Source: Phycisphaera sp.
Lineage (GTDB): Bacteria > Planctomycetota > Phycisphaerae > Phycisphaerales > Phycisphaeraceae
Direction: 5' to 3'
NCBI GenBank assembly: GCA_028285385.1
Contig: JANQPR010000237.1
Location: forward strand, 1-52,014
DNA length: 52,014 nucleotides
Shown here: in pieces, positions 1-9,185 of the stretch
How positions within the stretch are numbered: position 1 is the first letter of the stretch
Layout of the letters: every line of letters begins with the position of its first letter
Translations under genes and position numbers: made by a program
The notes under the pieces: generated by a model
Seen by the model: the letters and a program-made list of their open reading frames with translations, nothing else
What the model was told of the DNA's origin: nothing
The model's database searches: none

Positions 1-257
1 CGCGACCGGCAGGCGTCGAGGTCGATGTTGTCGAGCCCGACGCCGGCCCGGCCGACGACCTTCAGACGCGGCGCGGCGTCGAGCAGCGCGCCGTTGACCT
101 GCGTGTACGTCCGCACAACGAGCCCGTCGGCGTCGGCCAGCGCATCCGTGATGCCCGGCGTGTCGAACCGGTGCCAGTCCACGTCGCAGCGCTCGGCCAG
201 CCAGTCGGCGCAGCGGTCGTCGAGGCGTTCGGTGATCACGACGCGGGGGCGTCTCAT
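1..257 (-). CDS. serA: D-3-phosphoglycerate dehydrogenase, N-terminal fragment (cut by window edge)
   Basis: The first 85 codons of a D-2-hydroxyacid dehydrogenase, read leftwards and running off the window. It starts MRRPRVVITERLDD and continues to LKVVGRAGVGLDNIDLDA, the hallmark of the substrate-binding domain of phosphoglycerate dehydrogenase, where G-R-A/H-G-V-G-x-D-N-I-D forms the substrate and hinge region. SerA oxidises 3-phosphoglycerate to 3-phosphohydroxypyruvate, the first step of serine synthesis, in the cytoplasm. The ATG at 257 is the only good start. The NAD-binding domain and any ACT domain lie outside, so another 2-hydroxyacid dehydrogenase cannot be excluded. The methyltransferase gene diverges 72 bases away. 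Confidence 0.8.
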   Translation of the reverse strand, partial: MRRPRVVITERLDDRCADWLAERCDVDWHRFDTPGITDALADADGLVVRTYTQVNGALLDAAPRLKVVGRAGVGLDNIDLDACRS

Positions 258-329
258 CCGGGCACTCTACCGCCGCGTTGCGCGCCGGGTCCCGTTGCGC
301 GACAACATGGCGTCCACTACGATGCCGCG

Positions 330-1289
330 ATGCCGTCCAGGAAGGGCTCCAACACCCGAAAGAAACCTGCGTCGCCCTCGTTGCCGACCGACACGATCGT
401 GCGCGGCGACTGCGTGGAGTTGATGAACGGGTGGCCCGCGGACACGATTGACCTGGTGTTCGCCGACCCGCCGTACAACATCGGCTTCGCTTACGACGGG
501 CACTACGAGGACGCCAAGCCCGACGACGAATACCTCGCCTGGACCTACCGCTGGATCGACGCCGCGACACGTCTGCTCAAACCGAGCGGGTCGATGTACA
601 TCCTGATCGGCGACGAGTACGCCGCCGAGACGCGCGTCCACCTCAAGCAGCTCCAGCGTGATGGCCAACTGCTGTTCCGCAACTGGATCGTCTGGCATTA
701 CACCTTCGGGCAGCGGTGTACGCTCAAGTTCAACCGCAGCCACGCGCACCTGTTCTACTGCGTCGGCTGCGCCGCGGTGAACCGGCGCACAGGCAAGCCC
801 AAAAGCAACCTGACCAAGTCGCCGCCGTTCACGTTTCATTACGACGAGGTCGCGGTGCCGAGCGCCCGGATGACGACGTACAACGACGCCCGACAGAACC
901 CGCGCGGCAAGCTGCCCGACGACACGTGGGTGATGAAGTTCCCGGCGATGGAGAACTGGCACGTCCGCCCGCAGGACGCCGCCGACGAAGGCAACTTCGA
1001 CGCGGGCTGGGACACCTGGTACCAGTCGCGCCTCGCGGGCACGTTCAAGGAGCGGCAGCAGTGGCACCCCTGCCAGCTGCCCGAGGCGTTGCTCGAGCGG
1101 ATCGTGCGCGTCAGCAGCAACGAGGGCGACCTGGTGTTCGACCCGTTCGCGGGCAGCGGCACGACGCTGGCGGTGGCGAAGCGGCTGGGTCGGCGGTATC
1201 TGGGCACAGAGCTGTCGCCGGACTACCGCAAGAAAGCGCTGGCGCGGCTGAAAGCCGTCAAGGCCGAGCCCGAAGCGGTGGGCGCGTAG
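330..1289 (+). CDS. Beta-class site-specific DNA methyltransferase (N4-cytosine or N6-adenine), no restriction partner
   Basis: A 319-residue S-adenosylmethionine-dependent DNA methylase. The catalytic motif IV D-P-P-Y is at residues 46-49 (FADPPYNIGF), and the AdoMet-binding motif DPFAGSGTT is near the C-terminus (about 271-279). Motif IV before motif I is the beta-class order used by CcrM- and HinfI-type enzymes. The central 200 residues would hold the target-recognition region. DPPY is compatible with N6-adenine or N4-cytosine methylation, and the target site cannot be read from sequence. ATG 330 is preferred because upstream in-frame codons give a low-complexity, Pro/Ala/Arg-rich stretch. 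No endonuclease gene adjoins it, so it may be an orphan regulatory or protective methylase. Confidence 0.88.
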   Translation: MPSRKGSNTRKKPASPSLPTDTIVRGDCVELMNGWPADTIDLVFADPPYNIGFAYDGHYEDAKPDDEYLAWTYRWIDAATRLLKPSGSMYILIGDEYAAETRVHLKQLQRDGQLLFRNWIVWHYTFGQRCTLKFNRSHAHLFYCVGCAAVNRRTGKPKSNLTKSPPFTFHYDEVAVPSARMTTYNDARQNPRGKLPDDTWVMKFPAMENWHVRPQDAADEGNFDAGWDTWYQSRLAGTFKERQQWHPCQLPEALLERIVRVSSNEGDLVFDPFAGSGTTLAVAKRLGRRYLGTELSPDYRKKALARLKAVKAEPEAVGA

Positions 1290-1342
1290 CCTCAAGCAAC
1301 CCGGGTTTCTGCGTCGCGCGGGCCGCCCGTTCGGGTCGGCCT

Positions 1343-1360
1343 GCCATCTCGACGGATGGC
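1343..1360. terminator. Weak hairpin between convergent methyltransferase and ftsK genes
   Basis: GCCATC-tcgacg-GATGGC forms a 6-bp stem in the short gap between two converging genes. No T-run follows on either strand, so a terminator role is only suggested by position. Confidence 0.25.
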
Positions 1361-1364
1361 GGGG

Positions 1365-4361
1365 TCAGCTTTCGTCGTCGTCTTCCTCTCCGTCGGCTTC
1401 CTCCCACTCCTCGTCGTCATACTCGGCGACTTCGATCGGGTTGCCGTCTTCGTCGCAGGGGTTGCCGTCTTCATCGACGTACTCGTACTCAACCTCCTGG
1501 TCGTCGTCCTCTTCCTCGGCGTCTTCCTCCTCTTCCTCCCACTCGCCGTCTTCGTCAACTTCTTCGTACTCGTCGCCGTCTTCGTGCTCGGCTTCGTCGT
1601 CCTCGACATCTTTCTCTTCCTCGACGAGGGCAGAGGCTTCGGTGTCGTCGGCGTCGCGCATCTCGCCTTCGTCGACCGGGTGGTGTTCATCGGTATCGAA
1701 TGGCGCAGCGGCTTCCGGGGACGCTGTGCTGGATTGCGGTGTTTCGTCGTCAGAGCCTTCACCGTCGCCCTGTGCGGCCTCGCGTCGCGCGAGTTCCTGC
1801 ATCGCCATCCACTCCTCGGCGCTGATGAGCACCTCGCGGGCCTGGGCGGTCTTGTGGCCGCCGATGATGCCGAAGCGCTCCATCTCTTCGATGATGCGGG
1901 ACGCGCGGGAGTAGCCGATAGTGAGCCGGCGTTGCAGCAGCGATACGCTGCCGCGCTGCGTGTCGAGCACGACCTCAACGGCGTTGTCGAACAGCTCGTC
2001 GCGCTCCCCGAAGCCCTCGCCGCCCGCTTCGCCGCTTCGCATCTGCACGAGCTGCGGCTCGAACGCCTGCCCGGACACGTCCTTGAGGAACTTAACGCTC
2101 TTGCGGATCTCCTGGTCGTCGACGAGCGTGCCCTGGGCGCGGATGAGTTCGCTGCTGCGGGGCGAGAGGAAGAGCATGTCGCCGTGGCCGAGCAAGAGCT
2201 CGCCGCCCTTGGCGTCGAGGACGATGCGTGAGTCCATGCCGGAGCTGACCTTCATGCAGATCCGGCAGGGCATGTTGGACTTGATCAGGCCGGTGACGAC
2301 GTTTGCGGAAGGGCGTTGCGTTGCGAGGATCAGGTGCATGCCGACCGCGCGGGCCTTCTGCGCGATGCGCACGATGTGCGACTCGACCTCCTTGTTCGTC
2401 ATCATGAGGTCTGCCAACTCGTCGATGATGAACACGAGGTACGGCAGCTTCCGGGGGATGCGCGCCTCTTCCTCCGGCGTCGAGGGCTCGATCCGTTCCT
2501 TGATCTCTTCCCACTCGAGCTGGTTGTACGAGGCGATGTCACGCACGCCCGCCTCGGCGAGCAGCTCGTAGCGCTCGTCCATCTTGGTCACGGCCCACTC
2601 GAGGATCGCCGCGGCCTTGGCCATCTCGGTGACGACCGGGCACATCAGGTGCGGGATCGATTTGAACTGAGACATCTCGACCATCTTGGGGTCGACGAGC
2701 ACGAGCTTCAGCTCGTCAGGCCGCTTCGTGTAGAGGAACGACATGATGATCGAGTTCATCGTCACCGACTTGCCCGAACCGGTGGTGCCGGCGATGAGCA
2801 TGTGCGGCATCGCGTTGAGGTCCTGCACCAGCGGGTTGCCCGACGCGTCCTTGCCCAGGAACATCGGGAGCTTCATCTTGGCCACCTTCTCGGGCTCGGC
2901 GGACATGAGCTCCTTCATGCGGACGCGTTCCTTCTCGAGGTTGGGGACCTCGATACCGACCGTGTCCTTGCCGGCCATGTTGGCGACGACGCGGATGTTC
3001 GGTGCCTTGAGCGCGCGGGCGATGTCGGAGTCGACGGCGTTGATGCGCGCGACCTTGGTCCCCGGGGCGAGGCGGACCTCGAACAGCGTGATGACCGGGC
3101 CGGAGTCGATGTTCACGACCTCGCCGTCGATCTTGTATTGCTGCAGCGCGGACTCGAGCGCGGCGGCCTGCTCGCGGACGAGGAACTCCATCTCCGTCTG
3201 GAAGCTGCCCTCGGGGTCCTCGAGCATTTCCAGGCCCGGGAACTTGTAGCCGGAAAGGTCGACCTCCGGGGCGCGGGGGACCTCGGTGGCGGTGACCTTG
3301 GGCGCGAAGTTGATGGGCATCTGCGCCATCTTTTCGCGCAGCGCGTCGGGGTCGAAGTCCTTCTTGTCGTCCTGCTTCGACTCGACGTATGCGGCGGGTG
3401 CGTCTTCCGCGTCGGCGCCGTCTTCGTCGTGGTGGTGGTCGTACTTGCCGCCGGCGTTGGCGAGCTTTTCGGTAGCGGAGCGGCGCCTGGTTCCGATGGA
3501 TTTGGTGCCGCCGAAGCCGCCCTCGGTCTCGTCGATGTGTTCCTCGAGTTCGCCGTCTTCGTCGTCGACGGGGCCGCGGCGCTTGGCGTGGCGTTTCCTG
3601 CCTGGGCTTGCCGTGTTTCGACCGCGTCGACTCCCGGGGGCGTCGTCGTCGATGTCGTTGGCGCGCACCGTGGCCTCCCGGCTGAACACCGGGAGCGAGA
3701 GGCGTGGTATCGACAGCGCGAGCTTCGGGAACGCCGGCATCTGGGGCACGCCCGGGAAGCGCTCCTTGGAGAGGTCGAGCAGGCGGAGCAGGCCCTCACC
3801 GGTCCATTTCGGCACGGCGAGCGCCCAGCGGTCGGCGGCGAGGACCGACCCGACCCAGAACACCGCGGCGAGGATCAGCAACGCCCCCAGCGACGCGAAC
3901 CGGGGGACCAACTCGTTGTGCAGGAACACGCCGAGCAACCCGCCGGGGCCCTCGGGCCGGGCGCTGTAGCCGGTGACGAAGCTGGTGGTGCCGACGGCGA
4001 GCAGCCCGGAACAGGCGGCGACCATGAGCAGCACGCCGGCGAGGCGGATGACCGGCTGGTCGATCTTCCGCGACGCGGCGGTCCACCCCAGCGCGACGCC
4101 GACGGCGACGAGCGCAATCCACACGCCCGGCCCGACGACCAGGAACGCCTTGTACGCGATGACGGCCCCGATGCTGCCGACCCAGTTCTTGGCCTCGGCG
4201 TTGGTCACGCCCACCGCGTGGGTCGGGGCGTCGGCCGGGTCGTAGCTCAGCAGCGACAACGCGCACAGCCCCCACAGCAGGGCGACGGCGGCCCAGGCGA
4301 CGGCCTTGAGCGCCGCGTAGGGGGGGCGTTCGGTCTCTTCGTCGTACTCGTAGCGGGCCAT
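1365..4361 (-). CDS. ftsK: FtsK/SpoIIIE-type DNA translocase with long acidic C-terminal tail
   Basis: A 998-residue septal DNA pump that moves chromosome ends through the closing septum. Residues about 15-175 hold several membrane helices. A charged linker follows to about 350. The RecA-like motor carries Walker A GTTGSGKS (about 521-528) and Walker B FIIDELADLM (about 640). A gamma winged-helix domain (about 785-850, with YSRASRIIEEMERFGIIG) would read polar KOPS-like sites. The ATG at 4361 has GAGGAG seven bases upstream and replaces a longer in-frame start at 4409. Unusually, the gamma domain is not the end: about 130 more residues follow (870-998), overwhelmingly Asp/Glu, with repeats such as DEDGNP. 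FtsK gamma is normally C-terminal, so this tail is odd. Confidence 0.95.
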   Translation of the reverse strand: MARYEYDEETERPPYAALKAVAWAAVALLWGLCALSLLSYDPADAPTHAVGVTNAEAKNWVGSIGAVIAYKAFLVVGPGVWIALVAVGVALGWTAASRKIDQPVIRLAGVLLMVAACSGLLAVGTTSFVTGYSARPEGPGGLLGVFLHNELVPRFASLGALLILAAVFWVGSVLAADRWALAVPKWTGEGLLRLLDLSKERFPGVPQMPAFPKLALSIPRLSLPVFSREATVRANDIDDDAPGSRRGRNTASPGRKRHAKRRGPVDDEDGELEEHIDETEGGFGGTKSIGTRRRSATEKLANAGGKYDHHHDEDGADAEDAPAAYVESKQDDKKDFDPDALREKMAQMPINFAPKVTATEVPRAPEVDLSGYKFPGLEMLEDPEGSFQTEMEFLVREQAAALESALQQYKIDGEVVNIDSGPVITLFEVRLAPGTKVARINAVDSDIARALKAPNIRVVANMAGKDTVGIEVPNLEKERVRMKELMSAEPEKVAKMKLPMFLGKDASGNPLVQDLNAMPHMLIAGTTGSGKSVTMNSIIMSFLYTKRPDELKLVLVDPKMVEMSQFKSIPHLMCPVVTEMAKAAAILEWAVTKMDERYELLAEAGVRDIASYNQLEWEEIKERIEPSTPEEEARIPRKLPYLVFIIDELADLMMTNKEVESHIVRIAQKARAVGMHLILATQRPSANVVTGLIKSNMPCRICMKVSSGMDSRIVLDAKGGELLLGHGDMLFLSPRSSELIRAQGTLVDDQEIRKSVKFLKDVSGQAFEPQLVQMRSGEAGGEGFGERDELFDNAVEVVLDTQRGSVSLLQRRLTIGYSRASRIIEEMERFGIIGGHKTAQAREVLISAEEWMAMQELARREAAQGDGEGSDDETPQSSTASPEAAAPFDTDEHHPVDEGEMRDADDTEASALVEEEKDVEDDEAEHEDGDEYEEVDEDGEWEEEEEDAEEEDDDQEVEYEYVDEDGNPCDEDGNPIEVAEYDDEEWEEADGEEDDDES

Positions 4362-4504
4362 GCGGGCTCCTCGGCAGGCAGAAACGACCGATAACGCGGC
4401 GCACACCAACCGCGCACGGAACCCTCAACATCGGCGGGGCGGGGGGCGAGGCGAGAAATCTTCCGCCGGCGAGCCGGTCCGGAATCAGCCCTCGTGAGCG
4501 TGCG

Positions 4505-4873
4505 TCATGCTCCGGCTTGCCGTACGTGCCAGCACACGCCCGCCGGGTCGATCAAGTGGACTTCCCGGCCCCAGGGGTAGTCCGTGGGTTCTTTCACCTT
4601 CACCCCCGCAAACTGCGACGGCAGGTTGAGGGGTTGCAGTTCGGCCCAATACCCGTCGAGGTCGGTCACTTCGAATGTGATCATTTGGTTTTCCTGCCAA
4701 GCCTGGACGCTGATGTCCTGCAGCATGAAGTACGCCCCGCCGAAACGCAGGCCCGCAAACCCCCCGTCGCTCCACTGCGTCTCGAAACCAATTGCGTTGA
4801 AGAACCGCAGCGCGGCGTTGAAGTCGTTGCCGGAGGGCACGAACGGGTAGAGCGTGGTGGCTTGGGTCTTCAT
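4505..4873 (-). CDS. VOC-superfamily (glyoxalase/bleomycin-resistance-like) protein
   Basis: A 122-residue single-repeat vicinal-oxygen-chelate fold protein. It shows the FVPSGNDFNAALRFFNAIGF opening, a middle F-x-L-Q-D strand, and the late E-V-H-L-I-D-P-A-G-V-C-W strand typical of the glyoxalase family, in which His and Glu side chains often bind a metal. The substrate cannot be assigned; many such small proteins are annotated only as bleomycin-resistance or glyoxalase-like. The start at 4873 (MKTQATTLY) begins the conserved fold. It lies between ftsK and dut on the same strand but separated from both by gaps, so it is probably transcribed alone. Confidence 0.8.
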   Translation of the reverse strand: MKTQATTLYPFVPSGNDFNAALRFFNAIGFETQWSDGGFAGLRFGGAYFMLQDISVQAWQENQMITFEVTDLDGYWAELQPLNLPSQFAGVKVKEPTDYPWGREVHLIDPAGVCWHVRQAGA

Positions 4874-4905
4874 CAATGTTGTCTCGGGTGTGCGGTTGGG
4901 TTCGT

Positions 4906-5385
<480 letters not shown>

Positions 5386-5482
5386 CGTGGCATGGTAAAC
5401 AGCGGCCCCGAGAGCGAATCCCGCCGCAGTTCCGCAGCGACGGGTGTTGGGGATGCCTGAAGTTGCGTCCAGGAGTGTCGCG

Positions 5483-6490
5483 ATGAGTCTGTTGACGACG
5501 ATCTCAGAAGCCCGCCGGGTCGAACGGCTGACGCCGCCCGACCCAGCGTTCGGGCCGGTGGACATGGTGCTGGACACGGACACGTTCAACGAGATCGACG
5601 ACCAGTTCGCGTTGGCGTACGCGTTGCTGTCGCCGCGGCGGATCAACCTGCAAGCGGTGTACGCCGCGCCCTTCGTGAACGAGCACCGCCGAGCGGCGAC
5701 GCCCGCTGAAGGCATGTCACAGAGCTACGACGAGGTCCTCCGCGTGTTCGAGCGGATGGGACGCAGCGACGGCGAGTCGGTGACGCTGCGCGGCAGTGAG
5801 TCGTGGATGACCGACGCGGGCGAGGCCCGCAGCGCAGCCGGCGACGACCTGATCGACCGGGCGATGGCCCGCGACCCGCGGGGGACGCCGTTGTACGTCG
5901 TGGCGATCGGCGCACCGACCAACGTGAGCTCGGCGTTGACGCTTCGGCCGGAGATCGCCGAGCGGGTCGTCGTCGTCTGGCTGGGCGGTCAGCCGCGGTA
6001 CTGGCCGCATTCCAACGACTTCAACCTCGTCCAGGACCGTGCCGCAAGTCGGGTCCTGCTGGACTCCGGCGTGCCGTTGGTCCGCGTGCCTTGCGTGAAC
6101 GTTGCCGAGCGACTGCGGACGACGGTGGCAGAACTGTCGCACCACTTGGCGGGCAGGAATGCGCTGTGTGACTTTTTGCTCGAGCGGTTCACCGCGTACG
6201 AAACGTTCGAGGTGAGCCCGGAAGGCTGGAAAGGACTGCGTTTCCCCGGGCAGCGGCTCGCGTACTGCAAAGAGCTATGGGACGTCGCGCCTGTGGCCTG
6301 GCTGGTCGACCCGCGGTGGTGCCCGAGCGCTTTGGTCAGCAGCCCGGTCTTGACCGAGTCGGTGGACGGTACGTGTCATTGGTCTATCGACGACGCTCGC
6401 CACCCGATCCGCGAGTTCACCGAGGCGCACCGCGACCCGGTGTTCGGCGACTTGTTCACGAAACTGGCGGCGCACCGACCCGGCGCGTAA
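5483..6490 (+). CDS. Inosine-uridine-preferring nucleoside hydrolase family protein
   Basis: A 335-residue member of the nucleoside hydrolase family, which cleaves the N-glycosidic bond of ribonucleosides for base salvage. The calcium-binding Asp cluster near the N-terminus reads [14 protein letters not shown] (residues 31-44). The spacing between DTD and DD is stretched compared with the classical DxDxGxDD, placing it in a divergent subgroup. A second conserved block, [16 protein letters not shown], matches the E-F-N-x-x-x-D-P-x-A-A region. ATG 5483 has AGGAG at 5471-5475. Substrate preference is not readable. A hairpin with a T-tail follows the stop. Confidence 0.82.
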   Translation: MSLLTTISEARRVERLTPPDPAFGPVDMVLDTDTFNEIDDQFALAYALLSPRRINLQAVYAAPFVNEHRRAATPAEGMSQSYDEVLRVFERMGRSDGESVTLRGSESWMTDAGEARSAAGDDLIDRAMARDPRGTPLYVVAIGAPTNVSSALTLRPEIAERVVVVWLGGQPRYWPHSNDFNLVQDRAASRVLLDSGVPLVRVPCVNVAERLRTTVAELSHHLAGRNALCDFLLERFTAYETFEVSPEGWKGLRFPGQRLAYCKELWDVAPVAWLVDPRWCPSALVSSPVLTESVDGTCHWSIDDARHPIREFTEAHRDPVFGDLFTKLAAHRPGA

Positions 6491-6511
6491 AGGCGACAGG
6501 TCGAGCCCGAA

Positions 6512-6536
6512 AAAACTCAGGCTTGAACCGAGTTTT
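6512..6536 (+). terminator. Probable terminator after the nucleoside hydrolase gene
   Basis: AAAACTC (6512-6518) pairs with GAGTTTT (6530-6536), with two further G-C pairs (GG 6520-6521, CC 6528-6529) inside, and the 3' arm ends in TTTT. It lies 22 bases after the stop codon and just before a promoter for the next unit. Confidence 0.45.
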
Positions 6537-6541
6537 CCCGG

Positions 6542-6570
6542 TTGTTTCCCGCGCGGCGTGCCGCTAACGT
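6542..6570 (+). promoter_or_regulatory. Sigma-70-like promoter for the cobalamin-riboswitch transcript
   Basis: TTGTTT (6542-6547), a spacer of exactly 17 bases, and TAACGT (6565-6570). Transcription would begin near 6577, right at the 5' edge of the riboswitch, which supports the call. Confidence 0.45.
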
Positions 6571-6574
6571 GCTG

Positions 6575-6820
6575 GCTGACAACCCACGGGTGCCCGGCGT
6601 GGGTCGCAGGTCGATTCCTGCGACGCGTCGGGTGAAAAGGGAAGTGCCGTGACCCCCGGTAGTTCAGGACGTCAATCGTTCTGGATCACGGGGCATTCGG
6701 CCGCGGACGCGCCGCCGTGATGGGCCCGCGTCCGGTCCACGAGCCACTGCCGTCGGTGCAACGCCGGCGGTGGGAAGGCGGGCCGGACGGTCGCCCTAAG
6801 CCGGAAGACCTGCCCGAGGT
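6575..6820 (+). ncRNA. Cobalamin (B12) riboswitch
   Basis: Several conserved blocks of the cobalamin riboswitch family occur in order: GGGTGCC (6588-6594), GGTGAAAAGGGAA (6631-6643, matching the T-G-A-A-x-A-G-G-G-A-A core), GCCACTG (6743-6749), TGGGAAGGC (6771-6779) and AAGCCGGAAGACCTGCC (6798-6814). The usual CCCGCAACTGTAA block is not obvious; an enlarged peripheral stem seems to lie between GTGA (6649) and CCGCGGAC (about 6701). The leader then runs about 250 bases to the GAAGGAG ribosome site at 7055-7061, so the expression platform lies in 6821-7067. A strong hairpin (GAGGACG...CGTCCTC) near 6832-6859 could be part of it. Confidence 0.85.
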
Positions 6821-7067
6821 GCCGCCTGCGGCGAGGACGAGACGCAACGGGCGTCCTCACCGCAACGCCGTGATCGTGTCGCGGCGGTGGTGGCATCGAG
6901 TTGGGTTTGCCGAACGGGTCCTCGCGGAAAGGACGCCGGGCAGGTCGTCGTGTCGGCTCCCCCTGGGCCGGGCGACGTCTCCCGTAACGCCGCGCCGACT
7001 CCGACCCTCGTTGTACGTGATCACCAGGGGCGTCCCGCGCGACTCGGGGCGAGTTGAAGGAGAAGCG

Positions 7068-9185
7068 ATGTTGCATCGCACTTTTGATCGGGCCGCGGCT
7101 TCCGCCGCGGCGGGTGTCCTTTTTGGGACGTTGGGCACGGCAGGCGCGGTCGGGGCGCAGTCAATCGACGACTACGCCTTGACCCGGACGTTTACCTTGC
7201 CCGCGGGTTCGGTCAACGTCTGGTTCGATGACCTGCCCGACGGCCGACTGCTGGTGCTCAACGGCAATCAGGTGTCGGTCGAGAGCGCCGTGGGCAGCGG
7301 CGTGTTCGACGCGCTGGGCACGGTGCCGAACTACGACCCCGCCTTCGGTCCCACGTTCCTCAAGGTGTCCCCGGACGGCACTCGGGCCGTGGCGGGAACC
7401 AACGGCGAGGGCTTCGTCGCCGTCTTCGACACAGCCGACCCGAGCAGTTCGACCAACTTCAGCGTCGGCGACTTCGACGCGGCCTGGCTGGACGACGACC
7501 GCGTCGCGATCGCCAACTTCAGCAGCACCACCTTCGAGACCGGCGTCGAGCTGCTGGACACGACCGACGGCACGGTCACCCCGCTGATCGTCGGGCTGGG
7601 CGGGGCCTCCTCGGGGATCACGTTCGACGCGGCCGGGAATCTTTACACCGGCAACGGCTTCGACTTCACCCCCGGCGGCAGCGACACCGGTTCGATCAAA
7701 GCGTTCGCGGCCTCGGACATCCAGTCCGCGATCACCGGCGGCACGACGATTGATTTTGAGGCCTCCGGCATCGAGGTGGCTGACCTGCTGTCCGCGTCGA
7801 GCCTGGGCTTCGACGACCTGGGCAACCTGTTCGTCGGCGGTGCCGACTTCTTCGGCGGCTCGGGGGACCTGGGCTATGCCGCGCTGGTCGACGGCGACGC
7901 CATCGACGCCCGGCTGGCCGACCCGGTGGGCGCGCCCGTGGTGGACACCAACTCGCCCGCCGCGCTGCTCCGTCAGTTCCCCAGCCCGCAGGACACGATC
8001 GACGCGATGGAGCCGCCGCTGTGGGTGTTCAACGAGGCAACGTCTGAGTTGTACCTGAAGTATCGCAACTTCGATGAGGTGCAGGTGTTCCAGGTTCCCG
8101 AGCCGGGAGTTGCCGCGCTGTTGGGCGGGCTGGGTTTGTTGGCGCTGCGTCGCCGACGCCGGGTCGCCGGTTGCGTGGCTGCGGGTTCGCTCGTGTTGGC
8201 GGCGAGCGCATCGGCGAGCCCGTATGCCGATGCGGTGGTGAGCTACGACCCCGGGCTAAACGCGGCTCCGGGTTTCACGGACCCAGCCACCGCGCTCGGC
8301 GAGCCGACCCGCGCGACCGTGCCGACCAGCCCCTTCGGTGGAGCGACCACGCCGTTCCAGCCGGCGTTCGGGGCCGACGAGATTGTTTCGATCGGCGAGA
8401 GCGGGCAGCTCACGGTGTCGTTCGACGATCCGGTCACCGACGACCCGGCCAATCCGTTCGGGATTGATTTGCTGGTGTTCGGCAACGCCTTCTACACCGA
8501 CGCCGACTTCCCCAACGGTCTTGCGGGTGGGCTGTTCGGCGAAGGCGGTGTGATCGAGGTCAGCGCGGACGGCGTCGACTTTTTTGAAGTCACGGGGTTG
8601 GACGCCGATGGTGCCTTCCCGACGCTGGGTTATCTCGATCCAACGGGCGCCGTCACCGCCGGCGGTAATCAGGTGACCGGGACGGTTCCCAGTGATTTCC
8701 TCAAACCCGTCGACCCCGCGTTTGATCCGGCGGGCAAGACGTTGGCTGAGATCCTGACGGGCTACGACGGCTCGGGCGGCGGCGTGGGCGTGGACCTGGC
8801 GTCCGTCGGGCTCGGTGCCGTGTCGTACGTGCGGGTCAGCAACCCCTCGGGCTCGGGCGTCACGCCCGAGATCGATGGCTTCGCGGATGTCGCCGCGGCG
8901 GCCTCAGGCGTGGTCGGGGACTACAACGACAGCGGGCAGGTCGAGCAGGGCGACCTGGACCTCGTGCTCCAGAACTGGGGGCGGGACACCGGCGTCGAAG
9001 GCGTGCCCGCGGGTTGGCTTAGCGACTTACCGTCCGGTTCTGTCGAACAGTCCGAGTTGGACGGGGTGCTTCAGAACTGGGGCGGCACCGGTGCGCCCGA
9101 GATGAACGGCACCGTGGTCCCTGAGCCCGCATCCTTGTTCGTTCTGATCACCGCCGCCGTGGGTCTGGACCGGAGGTCGGCTTGA
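7068..9185 (+). CDS. Double PEP-CTERM surface protein: beta-propeller-like half fused to a second secreted half
   Basis: A 705-residue exported protein starting at ATG 7068 behind GAAGGAG. Residues 1-30 form a signal peptide ([20 protein letters not shown]). Residues 31-340 look like a beta-propeller (repeated SPDGTRA- and FDxLGNL-type strands). At 343-365 there is a complete PEP-CTERM signal, VPEP, then a hydrophobic helix, then RRRRR. Instead of ending, the frame continues at once into what reads as a second signal peptide ([25 protein letters not shown]), a second globular domain, a two-part dockerin-like module (from residue 617, [15 protein letters not shown]) and a second PEP-CTERM (684-705). 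A TTG at 8139 could start the second half separately. It is the first gene under the cobalamin riboswitch. Its ligand is unknown; a surface role in cobalamin or metal handling is inference from the riboswitch. Confidence 0.8.
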   Translation: MLHRTFDRAAASAAAGVLFGTLGTAGAVGAQSIDDYALTRTFTLPAGSVNVWFDDLPDGRLLVLNGNQVSVESAVGSGVFDALGTVPNYDPAFGPTFLKVSPDGTRAVAGTNGEGFVAVFDTADPSSSTNFSVGDFDAAWLDDDRVAIANFSSTTFETGVELLDTTDGTVTPLIVGLGGASSGITFDAAGNLYTGNGFDFTPGGSDTGSIKAFAASDIQSAITGGTTIDFEASGIEVADLLSASSLGFDDLGNLFVGGADFFGGSGDLGYAALVDGDAIDARLADPVGAPVVDTNSPAALLRQFPSPQDTIDAMEPPLWVFNEATSELYLKYRNFDEVQVFQVPEPGVAALLGGLGLLALRRRRRVAGCVAAGSLVLAASASASPYADAVVSYDPGLNAAPGFTDPATALGEPTRATVPTSPFGGATTPFQPAFGADEIVSIGESGQLTVSFDDPVTDDPANPFGIDLLVFGNAFYTDADFPNGLAGGLFGEGGVIEVSADGVDFFEVTGLDADGAFPTLGYLDPTGAVTAGGNQVTGTVPSDFLKPVDPAFDPAGKTLAEILTGYDGSGGGVGVDLASVGLGAVSYVRVSNPSGSGVTPEIDGFADVAAAASGVVGDYNDSGQVEQGDLDLVLQNWGRDTGVEGVPAGWLSDLPSGSVEQSELDGVLQNWGGTGAPEMNGTVVPEPASLFVLITAAVGLDRRSA

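Noticed and set aside
1356-4394. Long open frames on the plus strand opposite ftsK, including a Val/Leu-rich frame at 1356-2231 that looks like a membrane protein
   Set aside because: Antisense of the Asp/Glu tail (GAC/GAG read backwards gives GTC/CTC, hence Val/Leu). There is no ribosome site, and the sense strand is clearly FtsK.
4485-4775. An open frame on the minus strand overlapping the VOC gene in another frame
   Set aside because: No motif; it shadows the VOC protein, whose conserved strands are in the other frame.
6821-7067. A short protein in the leader between riboswitch and surface-protein gene (frame open from 6717)
   Set aside because: Arg/Pro-rich sequence without motif, overlaps the riboswitch core, and the good ribosome site belongs to ATG 7068.
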